63,637 nucleotides of DNA from Actinoplanes couchii (GCF_016862075.1 NZ_BOMG01000118.1:1-63637); one strand, 5' to 3'. Shown: positions 8,872-17,298, numbered from the stretch's first letter. Numbers and translations are program-made. The notes: generated by a model not told the origin, from the sequence alone.

Positions 8872-9332
8872 GCTCGGTCCGGCTGCGGCCCCTGACCATC
8901 GCCGACGCCGAGGTGATCGCCGGTTGGGCGGCCGACCCCGATTTCCGCGCGGTCGCCGACTGGCCAGACCGCACACCCGAGCAATACCTGACCTTCCACC
9001 GCGGGCTGATCACCTCGCCGCCGCCCGACCTGCTGAGGCTCGGAGTGATCCACAACGGCGACCTGGTCGGCTATGTGGACCTGCACGGCGACGACCCGCA
9101 CTGGCGTGAACTGGGTTTTGTGATCGGTGAACGCTCCCGCTGGGGCGCCGGCCTGGGCCGGGCGGCAGCAGAGGCCGCGACAGCCCACGGCTTCGACAGC
9201 CTGAACCTGCACGAGATCCGAGCCGAGGCCGCCACCGGCAACCACCGCTCCCTCCGAATCCTGCACAGTCTCGGCATGACCCGGCAGCCCCACTCCGGTC
9301 CCCGGCAACGCTTCGTCCTCCGAGCCGGATGA
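8868..9332 (+). CDS. GNAT family N-acetyltransferase
   Basis: A 154-residue acetyltransferase of the RimJ/RimL type: N-terminal VRLRPLTIADAE, the acetyl-CoA binding region ERSRWGAGLGRAA (about residues 90-102) and the C-terminal NHRSLRILHSLGM helix. The TTG start overlaps the ATPase stop (TTGA), so it is the last cistron of the importer operon. It may modify the imported compound, as seen in some resistance or salvage operons, but the sequence does not show the substrate. Confidence 0.8.
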   Translation: MSSVRLRPLTIADAEVIAGWAADPDFRAVADWPDRTPEQYLTFHRGLITSPPPDLLRLGVIHNGDLVGYVDLHGDDPHWRELGFVIGERSRWGAGLGRAAAEAATAHGFDSLNLHEIRAEAATGNHRSLRILHSLGMTRQPHSGPRQRFVLRAG

Positions 9333-9393
9333 TCGCGGGGATCGCCACCCGGCCCGGCTACGCATCAGGCCAGGCCGGGTGGGGGTGCGGTGG

Positions 9394-9606
9394 TCAGGAA
9401 TCGGCGGTGTCGGGCTGGTTTCGGCGGTGGATGCTCATCCAGGACTCGACGTCCCCGGTCAGCCAAACCTTGCCCTGGGAGAGGTCAGCGATCGGCTCGG
9501 GGAAGTCCGTCCGGTTGGTGATCATGTAAGCGCGCTGGCGGCTGACCCCGCCGAGACGAACGCGGATCTCGTGGGCGCCCATGAACCTGAACTGCTCTTT
9601 CGACAT
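9394..9606 (-). CDS. Small HTH protein (AlpA/excisionase-like)
   Basis: A 70-residue protein beginning MSKEQF. It has the layout of an AlpA/MerR-like winged helix: an HEIRVRLGGVSRQRAY helix-turn-helix and a TNRTDFPEP wing, then a SWMSIHRR tail. This family includes phage and ICE excisionases and small activators. It stands alone here with no integrase or phage gene next to it. The ATG at 9606 is selected because a good promoter lies immediately upstream. Confidence 0.7.
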   Translation of the reverse strand: MSKEQFRFMGAHEIRVRLGGVSRQRAYMITNRTDFPEPIADLSQGKVWLTGDVESWMSIHRRNQPDTADS

Positions 9607-9613
9607 GCTCACG

Positions 9614-9641
9614 ACTATAGTGTCGAGACTAGGTGTCCCAA
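9614..9641 (-). promoter_or_regulatory. Promoter for a leaderless small HTH gene
   Basis: Read on the minus strand, TTGGGA (9641-9636) and TATAGT (9619-9614) are separated by 16 bp and form a good housekeeping-type promoter. Only 7 bases separate TATAGT from the ATG at 9606, so the predicted transcription start is at or next to the start codon; the mRNA would be leaderless, which is common in actinomycetes. Confidence 0.5.
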
Positions 9642-9790
9642 ACTCCTCCGAGCGGCTGCAGACACATCTCCGTCGAGCTAGTCCCCCGGTCGATGGAATC
9701 GCGCGCGCGACCGTCGTCATTCGACAGGACTACCCGGACACCTCCGCCGGTTGATGTGCCGTCCCCGGTGGAGCGCCTGGCTTTCCCGCC

Positions 9791-10939
9791 GTGAACAGCA
9801 TTCGAAAAGTTCTCGCTGTCCTGGTGGGCCTGGCTGTGGCGGGGCCCGCGGCGCCCGTGCACGCGGCCGCCGATCCGCATCTGCCGACGCCGAGCGGGTC
9901 ACGTCCGGTCGGGACCACGACCCTGCACCTGACCGATACCTCCCGACCCGACCCCTGGGTGCCGAATATCGGCGTACGGGAGATGATGGTCTCGCTCTGG
10001 CATCCCGCACGGGTGCCGGGGACGCGGCGGGCCGCCTATCTGACACCGACCGAATCCCGGCTGCTCCTCGAGGACGCGGGGCTCACCGACCTGCCGTCCG
10101 ATCTGCTGAGCACGGTCCGGACGAACGCCTGGACCGATGCCGCACCGGCCGGCCGACGGCACGGTTCGCCGCTGATCGTGCTCTCCCCCGGCTTCGGCAA
10201 ACCCCGCAGCGAACTCACCGGGCTCGCCGAGGACCTGGCCAGCCACGGGTACGTCGTGGTGGCGGTCGAGCACACCTATGAGAGTGTCGCCACCACGTTC
10301 CCCGACTGGCGGGTCACCACCTGCGCCGCGTGCGATCACCCGATCCGGGACACCGCGTTCTGGCGCAAGGCCACCCAGGGTCGGGCCGCCGACGTCTCCT
10401 TCGTCCTCGATCAGCTTCCGCGGCGGAGCGGTGCCGCGCTGATCGACCCGGACCGGATCGGGATGTCGGGACAGTCGGTGGGCGGGGCCGCCACCCAGGC
10501 CGCGATGGTGACGGACCCCAGGATCCGTGCCGGGATCGACGTCGACGGCCTGACCGCCGGCGAGGTGTCCCCGGGGCTGGCCCGGCCGTTCCTGTTCCTC
10601 GGCCGGCAGGACAACTTCAGCCCCGGCATGCCGGCCGCCGACACGTGGGAACGCGACTGGCCGCTGCTGACCGGCTGGAAACGCTGGCTCGTCGTGGACG
10701 GCGCGGTCCACTCGTCCTTCACCGACCTGGCCCTGATCGCCGAACAGATCGGCATCGACCTCGGAGCCGAACTACGCGCACCGCGCGGTACGGCGATCAC
10801 CCTCCGGTACGTCCGCGCGTTCTTCGACCTGCACCTCCGCAACCGCCCGACACCCCTGTTCACCGGGCCGTCGGCGGCCTGCCCCGAGTCCATCAGGTCC
10901 GGATCCGCACGTCGGCCCGTCCGTCAGGGCGGGCGGTGA
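9791..10939 (+). CDS. Secreted alpha/beta hydrolase (PAF-acetylhydrolase-like)
   Basis: A 382-residue exported hydrolase. A Sec signal peptide (about residues 1-26, cleavage near VHAAA) is followed by a lipase-like domain with the nucleophile motif GMSGQSVGG near residue 226 and a terminal His in DGAVHSSF near residue 303. The LIVLSPGFGKPRSE strand-loop fits the PAF-acetylhydrolase/cutinase-like branch acting on ester bonds. Start GTG 9791. The last 47 bp overlap the convergent ABC ATPase gene. Confidence 0.8.
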   Translation: MNSIRKVLAVLVGLAVAGPAAPVHAAADPHLPTPSGSRPVGTTTLHLTDTSRPDPWVPNIGVREMMVSLWHPARVPGTRRAAYLTPTESRLLLEDAGLTDLPSDLLSTVRTNAWTDAAPAGRRHGSPLIVLSPGFGKPRSELTGLAEDLASHGYVVVAVEHTYESVATTFPDWRVTTCAACDHPIRDTAFWRKATQGRAADVSFVLDQLPRRSGAALIDPDRIGMSGQSVGGAATQAAMVTDPRIRAGIDVDGLTAGEVSPGLARPFLFLGRQDNFSPGMPAADTWERDWPLLTGWKRWLVVDGAVHSSFTDLALIAEQIGIDLGAELRAPRGTAITLRYVRAFFDLHLRNRPTPLFTGPSAACPESIRSGSARRPVRQGGR

Positions 10940-11651
10940 CATCGGCGTCCACCTCGTAGACCCGGCGGATCAGGTCCGGGGTCAGCGCCCGGGCGGGCGG
11001 GCCGTCCGCGACGACGCTCCCGTGCTGCAGGACTATCACCCGGTCGCAGAAGGCGGCGGCCAGTTCCAGGTCGTGCAGGGCCGCCACCACGGTCGCCCCG
11101 CACGAGCGCAACCGGTGGAACAGGTCGAGGCGGTGCCGGATGTCGAGGTGATTGGTGGGCTCGTCCAACAGCAGCAGGTCCGGTTGCTGCAGCAGCGCGC
11201 GGGCGATGTCGACCCGCTGGCGTTCGCCACCGGACAGCCCGTTCCAGCGCCGCCCGCCGAAACCGGGGAGGCCGGCCCGCACCAGCGCCTCCCCGGCCAT
11301 CGCGGTGTCGACCACCGACACCGGGGCCAGCCGGGAACGATGCGGGATCCGGGCCAGCAGCAGCACGTCCAGGACCGTCATGTCGACATCCGACGGGACG
11401 TGCTGGGTGACGATCGCGACCCGGCGGGCGAGTGCACGGCGGGGCACGGCCGCCCGGTCGGCGCCGTCGAGCAGGACCCGGCCCTGGTCCGGGCGGCGCA
11501 GACCGGCGAGCACCCGCAGCAGGGTGGACTTGCCGGAGCCGTTGGGGCCGAGCAGACCGACGAGCGTCGCCGGGAGGGCGGTCAGGTTCACCCCGGTCAG
11601 CAGGGACCGTCCGGTCACCCGTACGGCGACCTCCTGTGCTTCGAGGTTCAT
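10893..11651 (-). CDS. Iron-siderophore-type ABC transporter ATPase (FecE-like)
   Basis: A 252-residue ATPase with Walker A GPNGSGKST (about residues 36-44), signature LSGGERQR, Walker B LLLLDEP followed by TNHLD, all typical of the FecCDE/BtuD group. ATG at 11651 overlaps the permease stop. It is the last gene of a minus-strand operon: binding lipoprotein, methyltransferase, permease, ATPase. The same component families are also used for cobalamin and for a proposed F420-0 importer of actinobacteria, so iron is the most common but not the only candidate substrate. Confidence 0.88.
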   Translation of the reverse strand: MNLEAQEVAVRVTGRSLLTGVNLTALPATLVGLLGPNGSGKSTLLRVLAGLRRPDQGRVLLDGADRAAVPRRALARRVAIVTQHVPSDVDMTVLDVLLLARIPHRSRLAPVSVVDTAMAGEALVRAGLPGFGGRRWNGLSGGERQRVDIARALLQQPDLLLLDEPTNHLDIRHRLDLFHRLRSCGATVVAALHDLELAAAFCDRVIVLQHGSVVADGPPARALTPDLIRRVYEVDADVTARPDGRADVRIRT

Positions 11652-12628
11652 GCCTTTTCCTTCTGTCCGCGCCGGAGCAGGATCGCGAAAGCGGGCACCC
11701 CGAGCAGCGCGGTGACCACGCCGACCGGCACCTCCTGCGGGGCGAAGACGGTGCGGGCGGCGGTGTCCGCCCAGATCAGGAAGATCGCGCCGAGCAGTGC
11801 GCAGGCCGGCAGCAGCACCCGGTGCCGGGAACCGGCCAGCACCCGGGCCGCGTGCGGAACGGTGAGGCCGATGAATCCGATCGCGCCGCTGGCGGCCACC
11901 AGTGTCGCGGCGAGCAGGGCGGTGGCGGTGAACAGCAGCGCGCGGACCCGCGCCGGGGAGAATCCGAGCGACTGGGCGACGTCGGCGCCGAAGGTGAAGG
12001 CGTCCAGGGCGGGCGCGGCCGCCCAGCAGCAGAGCAGCACCGCCCCGGCGGCGGCCGCGGACAGCGCGACGGCCGGCCAGGACGCCGCGGTCAGCGAGCC
12101 GAGCAGCCAGAACGTGATGCTGCGGGTGTTCTGCGCGGTGGCGTCGGAGACCACGATCAGGCTGGTCAGGGCGGCGAACAGCTGGCCCGCGGCGACACCG
12201 GCCAGCAGGATCCGGGCCGGTTCGGTCCAGCGCCGCCCGGCCAGGGCCAGGGTGACCGCGAAGGCGGCGGCGCTGCCGAGGAAGGCCCCGGAGGCGAGCG
12301 CGGTGGCGCCGGAGGCGATGCCCAGCACCAGCACGGCGACCGCGCCGGTGGAGGCGCCGGCCGAGATGCCCAGCAGGTACGGGTCGGCGAGCGCGTTGCG
12401 GGTGAGCGCCTGCAGCACCGCGCCGCACACTGCCAGGCCACCGCCGACGACCGCCGCGAGCAGCACCCGCGGGGCGCGCAGATCCCACACGATGTGGTCG
12501 GTGATCGGGTCACCGGTGGTGCCGGTGAGAGCCCGGGCCACCTCCACGAAGGTCAGATCCGCGGCCCCGACGGTGATCGCGCCGACCGCGCTGAACAGCA
12601 ACGCCGCCAGCATCAGCACTGTTCTCAC
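11648..12628 (-). CDS. FecCD-family ABC transporter permease
   Basis: A 326-residue permease with about ten hydrophobic segments and the FecCD hallmarks: LRAPRVLLAAVVGGGLAVCGAVLQALTRN near the N terminus (given here only as family region), and the cytoplasmic coupling region GFIGLTVPHAARVLAG near residue 245. GTG start, overlapping the methyltransferase stop by 4 nt and the ATPase start by 4 nt. Works as a homodimer with the downstream ATPase. Confidence 0.9.
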   Translation of the reverse strand: MRTVLMLAALLFSAVGAITVGAADLTFVEVARALTGTTGDPITDHIVWDLRAPRVLLAAVVGGGLAVCGAVLQALTRNALADPYLLGISAGASTGAVAVLVLGIASGATALASGAFLGSAAAFAVTLALAGRRWTEPARILLAGVAAGQLFAALTSLIVVSDATAQNTRSITFWLLGSLTAASWPAVALSAAAAGAVLLCCWAAAPALDAFTFGADVAQSLGFSPARVRALLFTATALLAATLVAASGAIGFIGLTVPHAARVLAGSRHRVLLPACALLGAIFLIWADTAARTVFAPQEVPVGVVTALLGVPAFAILLRRGQKEKA

Positions 12629-13344
12629 CGGCGCGCGTACACCACGTAGTCGTCGAGGTACTGCCAGATCGTGCCGGTCTCGGCGAACCCGGCCGTGCGC
12701 AGCGCCGCCAGGTGGAATTCCAGCGAGGACAGCGGCTGGGGCGGCCGGTTCGCGAAACGGCGCTCCCGTTCGGCGGCGAGGGCGTCGATGGCCGGGTCGC
12801 GGCGGGCCTCGGTGTACCAGTCGTCGTAGCCGAGGGCGCCCGCCGCGAACGCCTCCCGCTGGGTCAGCGCGTCGTGCCGGTCGGCCAGGTCGCGCATCGT
12901 CGGTGACTCCGGCCCCCAGCGCAGGTGGTCGCCGTTGAGCAGCAGACCACCGGGCGCCAGCATGCCGGCTACCCGGGTGTAGACGTCGAGCAGTTGCCCC
13001 GGGGACAGCCAGTGCAGGGCGGTCGAGCTGAGCACCGCGTCGACCGGGGTCTCCCAGCCGGTGCCGAGCAGGTCGGCGTCGACGACGGTGGCCCGGTCGC
13101 CGAGGGCGCCGCGGGCCACGTGCAGCAGGATCGGGTCGTAGTCGACGGCGATCACCCGGGCCTTCGGGAAGGCGCGCAGCACCCGGTCGGAGATGGCGCC
13201 CGGCCCACAGGCCAGGTCGAGGACGGTGAACTCCTCGCCCAGGTGCAGGCGCAGCACTTCGAGCATCACGGTGAAGCGCTGCTCGCGGTGCGCGATGTAG
13301 GCCTCCTGCTGGGTGTCCCAGGCGGTCAACAGTTCCCGGCTCAC
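12625..13344 (-). CDS. SAM-dependent methyltransferase inside the importer operon
   Basis: A 239-residue class I methyltransferase: motif I VLDLACGPGAIS (about residues 41-52), acidic motif II VIAVDYD, and a VDAVLSSTALHWL motif IV/V region. It lies between the binding-protein and permease genes with 4-nt overlaps on both sides, so it must be translated together with the transporter. A role in modifying the imported chelate or cofactor is a reasonable inference; nothing in the sequence names the substrate. Confidence 0.85.
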   Translation of the reverse strand: MSRELLTAWDTQQEAYIAHREQRFTVMLEVLRLHLGEEFTVLDLACGPGAISDRVLRAFPKARVIAVDYDPILLHVARGALGDRATVVDADLLGTGWETPVDAVLSSTALHWLSPGQLLDVYTRVAGMLAPGGLLLNGDHLRWGPESPTMRDLADRHDALTQREAFAAGALGYDDWYTEARRDPAIDALAAERERRFANRPPQPLSSLEFHLAALRTAGFAETGTIWQYLDDYVVYARR

Positions 13345-14324
13345 TTGCCGAACTCCTTCAGTGCGGTGGCGACCTGCTCGACGGCGGTCACCGAGCGGAT
13401 GGACGGGTCCATCGAGGACCCGGAGACGGTGACCAGGCGGTTGTTCCGCACCGCGTCGAGCTGGGCGGTGACCGGGTTGGTGCGCAAAAACTCGGCCTTG
13501 GCGGCGGCGCTGTCGCCGTCACCGCCGCGGGTCAGGTCGGCCAGGACGATGACGTCCGGGTCACGCTGGGCGATCTGCTCCCAGTTGCCGGCCGGCCAGG
13601 TCTGCGAGGCGTCGCCGTACGTGTTGCGTACGCCCAGGTGGGTGCTGATCGCGGCCGGCAGGCCGTTCGGTCCGGCGACGTACGGCGTGGTGGTTCCGGA
13701 GTAGTACCAGAGCACCTCCGTGGTGTCCGTCCCGGCGCCCTTGACGGCGTCGAGGCGGGCCCGCTGGGCGGCGACGATCTCGGCGCCCTTGCCGTCGACC
13801 CCGAAGACGCCGGCGATCTCGGTGATCTCGGCCAGGATGCCGTCGAAGGTGACCGCCTTCTCGCCGGTGGTGGGGTCCTCGCAGGCGAAGCGGGACAGGT
13901 AGGCGGGAATCTTCAGGTCGGCCAGTTCGGCGCGCGGGCCGGCGGCGTCGGTGGCGTAGGCCGAGGTGAAGGTGGAGTAGACGAAGTCGGGCCGGGCCTG
14001 CAGGACGGCCTCCCGGTTGGGGTAGAGGTCGGCGAGCTTCGGTACGGCGTCGTAGGCGGCCGTCAGCTCGGGCAGGACCGGGTCGGTCTGGTACGAGGTG
14101 CCGATCATGCGGTCGCTCAGGCCGAGGGAGAGCAGGATCTCGGTGGCGTTCTGTTCCAGGGTGAGGGCGCGCTGCGGAGCGGTGGTGACGCTGACGGTCC
14201 GCCCGCAGTTGGTGATCGTGGTGCCGGCCGGCGGCGTGCTGCTCGCCGGGCTCGCGGCGCCACGCGAACAGCCGCCGGCGACGCCCAGCACCACCACCAG
14301 ACTGAACATGACAACGGTTTTCAT
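13341..14324 (-). CDS. ABC transporter substrate-binding lipoprotein (FecB/BtuF-like)
   Basis: A 327-residue periplasmic-binding-protein of the helical-backbone (TroA/FecB) class. Signal peptide with lipobox VAGGC near residue 19, then the typical start of the domain (CGRTVSV, APQRALTLEQNATEILLSLG) and the second lobe beginning near GVDGKGAEIVAAQ. ATG at 14324 is chosen over an in-frame TTG at 14333 because the signal peptide starts there. First gene of the importer operon; its stop overlaps the methyltransferase start. Confidence 0.88.
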   Translation of the reverse strand: MKTVVMFSLVVVLGVAGGCSRGAASPASSTPPAGTTITNCGRTVSVTTAPQRALTLEQNATEILLSLGLSDRMIGTSYQTDPVLPELTAAYDAVPKLADLYPNREAVLQARPDFVYSTFTSAYATDAAGPRAELADLKIPAYLSRFACEDPTTGEKAVTFDGILAEITEIAGVFGVDGKGAEIVAAQRARLDAVKGAGTDTTEVLWYYSGTTTPYVAGPNGLPAAISTHLGVRNTYGDASQTWPAGNWEQIAQRDPDVIVLADLTRGGDGDSAAAKAEFLRTNPVTAQLDAVRNNRLVTVSGSSMDPSIRSVTAVEQVATALKEFGK

Positions 14325-14340
14325 GTGCGGCAAGCTAGCA

Positions 14341-14361
14341 CGGTGCGGACCCGCCGCACCG
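14341..14361. promoter_or_regulatory. 8-bp inverted repeat upstream of the importer operon
   Basis: CGGTGCGG and CCGCACCG form perfect 8-bp arms around a 5-base centre, 17 bases upstream of the binding-protein start. It could be an operator or a leader hairpin covering the ribosome-binding site. It does not match the iron boxes of DtxR/IdeR type, and no cobalamin-riboswitch features were seen. Confidence 0.4.
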
Positions 14362-14498
14362 GCAACGGTGATCTTGATCTCGGCGACGGTGCCCGAACAG
14401 CCACGGTGGATACCGGATCGACGGTGGCAGTCCGGGAGACGGCGCGCTCACGATGACTCCACACACTCGTTTGCGTCTGCTCGGCGAAGGAGCCGGAC

Positions 14499-15257
14499 AT
14501 GATGAGGATCCGCAGCGGCGCCGTCCTGACAGCTCTCGTCCTGTCCGCCTGCTCCGGCGGCACCCCGGTCACCGAGGAGCCGACGGCCGCCCCGGCAGTC
14601 GTGTCGATCCCAGCAGTTGCGTCGATCCCGGCAGTTGCGTCGGTCCCGCCGTCACTCGAGGCGTCCGAAAAGGCTCGCACCGGGTTCAGCGCGAGCGATC
14701 TCGAGGACGCGCTGCTGAGAAGCGGCGACATCGGGCCGGGCTGGACCTCCGGCCTGGCCGTCGGCATCGATGCCAAGGGCACCTGGCCGTGCGCGAAGGA
14801 ACCCCGGCCGGTACCTGATGTGCAGGCCGGACGGTCGATGATGCACAACGGGGTTCCGATGACCAACGCGGTCGTCACCCTGCTGGCCTTCGGCACCGCC
14901 GCGGAGGCCGCCGACTACTTCGACGATCTCCGGGACAACCTGCGGGACTGTGCGGGTGAACCGGCTGCGGTTCCGGACACCGAGGACGCCGAGATGGTCT
15001 TCGACGAGATCGAACTGTTCCGGCGGACGGCGAATCCCGGCGTGGACTCGGAGGTGCTCAGCGCCCAGGTGCTGCAGTCCCGGGGCGGGCAGCGGGTCGC
15101 CGACGGTGTCGGGGTGTTCTTCCGGCTCGGGGACGTGGTCGGGTCGTCGGTGATCGCCATGCCGGCTGCCCGCAACACGTTCATGGACCAGGTCGCCGTG
15201 ACGGTCGCCGGCCGGCAGATGGAACGCGCCGCGGACCGGCTGGGGCGAGGACGATGA
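14499..15257 (+). CDS. Lipoprotein, sensor-domain-like, unknown function
   Basis: A 252-residue exported lipoprotein: lipobox LSAC near residue 18, then a low-complexity stretch with three six-residue units of the type SIPAVA (18-bp DNA repeat at 14592-14645), then a globular domain with paired cysteines (WPCAKE and LRDCAG) like the PknH-type extracellular sensor domains of actinobacteria. The ATG has a strong GAAGGAG ribosome-binding site at 14486-14492. The stop overlaps the start of the next membrane protein, so the two are probably co-expressed. Confidence 0.75.
   Translation: MMRIRSGAVLTALVLSACSGGTPVTEEPTAAPAVVSIPAVASIPAVASVPPSLEASEKARTGFSASDLEDALLRSGDIGPGWTSGLAVGIDAKGTWPCAKEPRPVPDVQAGRSMMHNGVPMTNAVVTLLAFGTAAEAADYFDDLRDNLRDCAGEPAAVPDTEDAEMVFDEIELFRRTANPGVDSEVLSAQVLQSRGGQRVADGVGVFFRLGDVVGSSVIAMPAARNTFMDQVAVTVAGRQMERAADRLGRGR
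14592..14645 (+). repeat. Three 18-bp tandem repeats in a lipoprotein gene
   Basis: Units start at 14592, 14610 and 14628, with consensus CCGGCAGTTGCGTCGATC. They encode the linker between the lipidated cysteine and the folded domain and keep the frame. Confidence 0.85.
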
Positions 15258-16072
15258 GATTCCCGGCGTACGCCCAACGGGGTCGGCAGTGGGTGGCCGG
15301 AGCCTGGACCAGGGTCGAACAGAAGATCAAGACCACCAGATGGCGGCGGTACGGGGAGATGACCACCGTACTGGCGGCCTGTCTGGCTTTGATCATCTCG
15401 GTGTGGACGGCGTCCGCGGGCAACGAACGCGCCGACCGCACCCGTGTCGACGAGCTGAAGGCCCGGCTCCGCGACGACATGTCGAAACTCGGCGAACTGG
15501 ACGTGGACCTGCGCGGCACCGAGTCGGAACGCAACGCGGCGGCCATCCAGCTGGGTGTGTGGTCCGCCGAGGCCTGGGAGATCATCAACGAGATCGGGCC
15601 GGACCGGGTCTCCCCGATCGACCTGGCCCTGACCGCACAGTCGCTGGCGCTGTCGGCACTGTACGAGGACGCCGAGAAGGCGATCGGGATCGCCCTGCAG
15701 CGCCGGACCAACACGGACGTACGCCTGCTGTTGCTCAACAGCGCGGTGTCGGTCTACTACCAGACCGGCGAGCTGGCGAAACTGCGTGCGGCGGCCGGCG
15801 AGGTGGTGGCCGTGCAGACCGCCCGGTACGCCCGGCTGCAGGCGGAGGGCAACGGATACGCCAACCTGGGCGCCACCGACGTCGCCCGGGCCCATTTCAC
15901 CTGGTCGTACGCGGAGGCGTCCTACCGCAACTGCGCGGTGGCCCGCGACCATTACGAGAAGGGCCTGGCGATCAGCCGAAACGTGAACCCGCCGCTGCCG
16001 ATCCTGTCGGGCCGGGAGCAGTACGCCCAGGGCGGCCTGAAGGAGCACTGCCCTGGTGTACTGCCCGACTGA
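15254..16072 (+). CDS. Single-pass membrane protein with helical repeats
   Basis: A 272-residue protein with a basic cytoplasmic N terminus, one TM helix (about residues 37-54, TTVLAACLALIISVWTAS) and a helical, TPR-like C-terminal part. Sequence such as LALSALYEDAEKAIGIALQRR and YRNCAVARDHYEKGLAIS resembles TPR units. It overlaps the lipoprotein gene by 4 nt. Function unknown; a scaffold for the upstream lipoprotein is possible. Confidence 0.7.
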   Translation: MRFPAYAQRGRQWVAGAWTRVEQKIKTTRWRRYGEMTTVLAACLALIISVWTASAGNERADRTRVDELKARLRDDMSKLGELDVDLRGTESERNAAAIQLGVWSAEAWEIINEIGPDRVSPIDLALTAQSLALSALYEDAEKAIGIALQRRTNTDVRLLLLNSAVSVYYQTGELAKLRAAAGEVVAVQTARYARLQAEGNGYANLGATDVARAHFTWSYAEASYRNCAVARDHYEKGLAISRNVNPPLPILSGREQYAQGGLKEHCPGVLPD

Positions 16073-16081
16073 GCCGCGATC

Positions 16082-16444
16082 ATGGGGTGCATGGAGAACA
16101 AGCCGCCGGCGAAGGTCGTGACCCTCTGTGGATCAGCGAAGTTCGAGGCCGAGTTCGCGGAGGTCAACCAGCGGCTCACGCTGGAGGGTTGCGTCGTGCT
16201 CAGCCTCGGCCTGTTCCGCCTCCCCGACCTGCCCGGCTACGACTGGACGACCGACCCCTCGAACCTGAAGGCCCGTCTGGGCGACGTGCACTTCCAGAAG
16301 ATCCGGATGGCCGACGAGGTGTACATCGTGGATCCGGGCGGCTACCTCGGCGAATCGGCCCGGCGCGAGATCGACTACGCGGAGTCCCTCGGCAAGCCGG
16401 TCCGCTACCTGAGCCACGAGCGCCCGGCGGAAAGCGACTCCTGA
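16082..16444 (+). CDS. DUF4406 / nucleoside deoxyribosyltransferase-like protein
   Basis: A 120-residue protein with a Rossmann-like fold signature: VVTLCGSAKFEAEF at the N terminus, a central DVHFQKIRMADEVYIVDPGGYLG and a C-terminal SARREIDYAESLGKPV helix. This is the pattern of the DUF4406 / nucleoside 2-deoxyribosyltransferase-like family found in many actinomycetes. The biochemical role is not settled. An internal ATG at 16091 is an alternative start. Confidence 0.75.
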   Translation: MGCMENKPPAKVVTLCGSAKFEAEFAEVNQRLTLEGCVVLSLGLFRLPDLPGYDWTTDPSNLKARLGDVHFQKIRMADEVYIVDPGGYLGESARREIDYAESLGKPVRYLSHERPAESDS

Positions 16445-16633
16445 TCCGGGTCAGCTCACCGCGACGGTCAGGACCTCGGGATCGCCGTCGCCGCCGATGT
16501 CGCCGCCCTGGCCCAGGTGATTCCGTCGATGGCCGCCCACCGCGCGTTCTTCCTGCGACAGCCGGTCGACCTGCCGTTCTTCACCTCGATCATCGACGGC
16601 GTGCTGCTGCCCGCCCCGCGCCACCGCCCCTGA
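16445..16633 (+). pseudogene. C-terminal gene remnant, possibly a regulator
   Basis: An open frame without a usable start, ending at the TGA at 16631-16633. It reads GQDLGIAVAADVAALAQV followed by AAHRAFFLRQPVDLPFF, which has the amphipathic pattern of a C-terminal helical domain and codon use like real genes. It may be the tail of a deleted gene; identity uncertain. Confidence 0.3.
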
Positions 16634-16725
16634 TTCCAGCCCCGACCTGTCGCGAGCCCCGCCGGGGCTCGCGACCGAACTTGCGCCGCTCGGCCGAGCC
16701 GCGAAGACGGCCCGAGCCGTGACTG

Positions 16726-17298
16726 TCACCGGACGGGCAGCGCCGAGACGAGCTGGTCGGCGAACTCGGCGGTGACCGGCTGGCGGGTCAGCAGACGGTA
16801 GAGCATCGCGCCGATCAGCGACTGCGCGGTCGCCGCCGCCACTCCCGGTTTCAGCTGGCCGGCCGCCTCGCCCGCGCGGAGCCGTTCGGCCAGGGCGGTC
16901 TCGGCGGCCGCGGTGCTCTGCTCGTAGAACCGGATCGCCACCTGATCACTTTCGGCCGCGGCGGCGGTGGCGGCGCGGATGAACGCTGCCGTGTCCGGCC
17001 GGTCGAACTGGGCCGCGAAAGCCCGCAGCCACACCCGCAGATCGGCGACGAGATCCCCGGTGTCGGCGACCGGGGCGACGCCGTCGAACACCCGGTCCGC
17101 CAGCAGGCAGTCAGCGACCAGGGCGACCTTCGACGGGTACCACCGGTAGACGGTCTGTTTGCCGGCCCCGGCAGCGGCGGCGATCCGGTCGATGGACAAC
17201 CTGTCGTACCCGTGGGCGGTCAGCTCGTCGCGGGTGGCCGCCAGGATCGCACGCCGGGTGACCTCGCTGCGGGCGCGCCCGCGCCGAACCTCGACCAT
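16726..17298 (-). CDS. TetR family transcriptional regulator
   Basis: A 190-residue TetR repressor: DNA-binding HTH in the first 55 residues (RRAILAATRDELTAHGYDRL, then AAGAGKQTVYRWYPSK) and an all-helical ligand domain of the TetR_C_11-like type. ATG at 17296-17298 chosen because the conserved N terminus starts there; an upstream extension is possible but would cover the operator. Divergent from the SDR gene at 17382, which it most likely represses. Confidence 0.85.
   Translation of the reverse strand: MVEVRRGRARSEVTRRAILAATRDELTAHGYDRLSIDRIAAAAGAGKQTVYRWYPSKVALVADCLLADRVFDGVAPVADTGDLVADLRVWLRAFAAQFDRPDTAAFIRAATAAAAESDQVAIRFYEQSTAAAETALAERLRAGEAAGQLKPGVAAATAQSLIGAMLYRLLTRQPVTAEFADQLVSALPVR

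Noticed and set aside
10893..12488. Extended open frame (531 codons) for the ABC ATPase
   Set aside because: The first half is out-of-frame reading of the permease; the family start is the ATG at 11651.
14325..14498. Cobalamin riboswitch upstream of the FecB/BtuF-like gene
   Set aside because: The gap is short and no B12-box or expected folding was seen.
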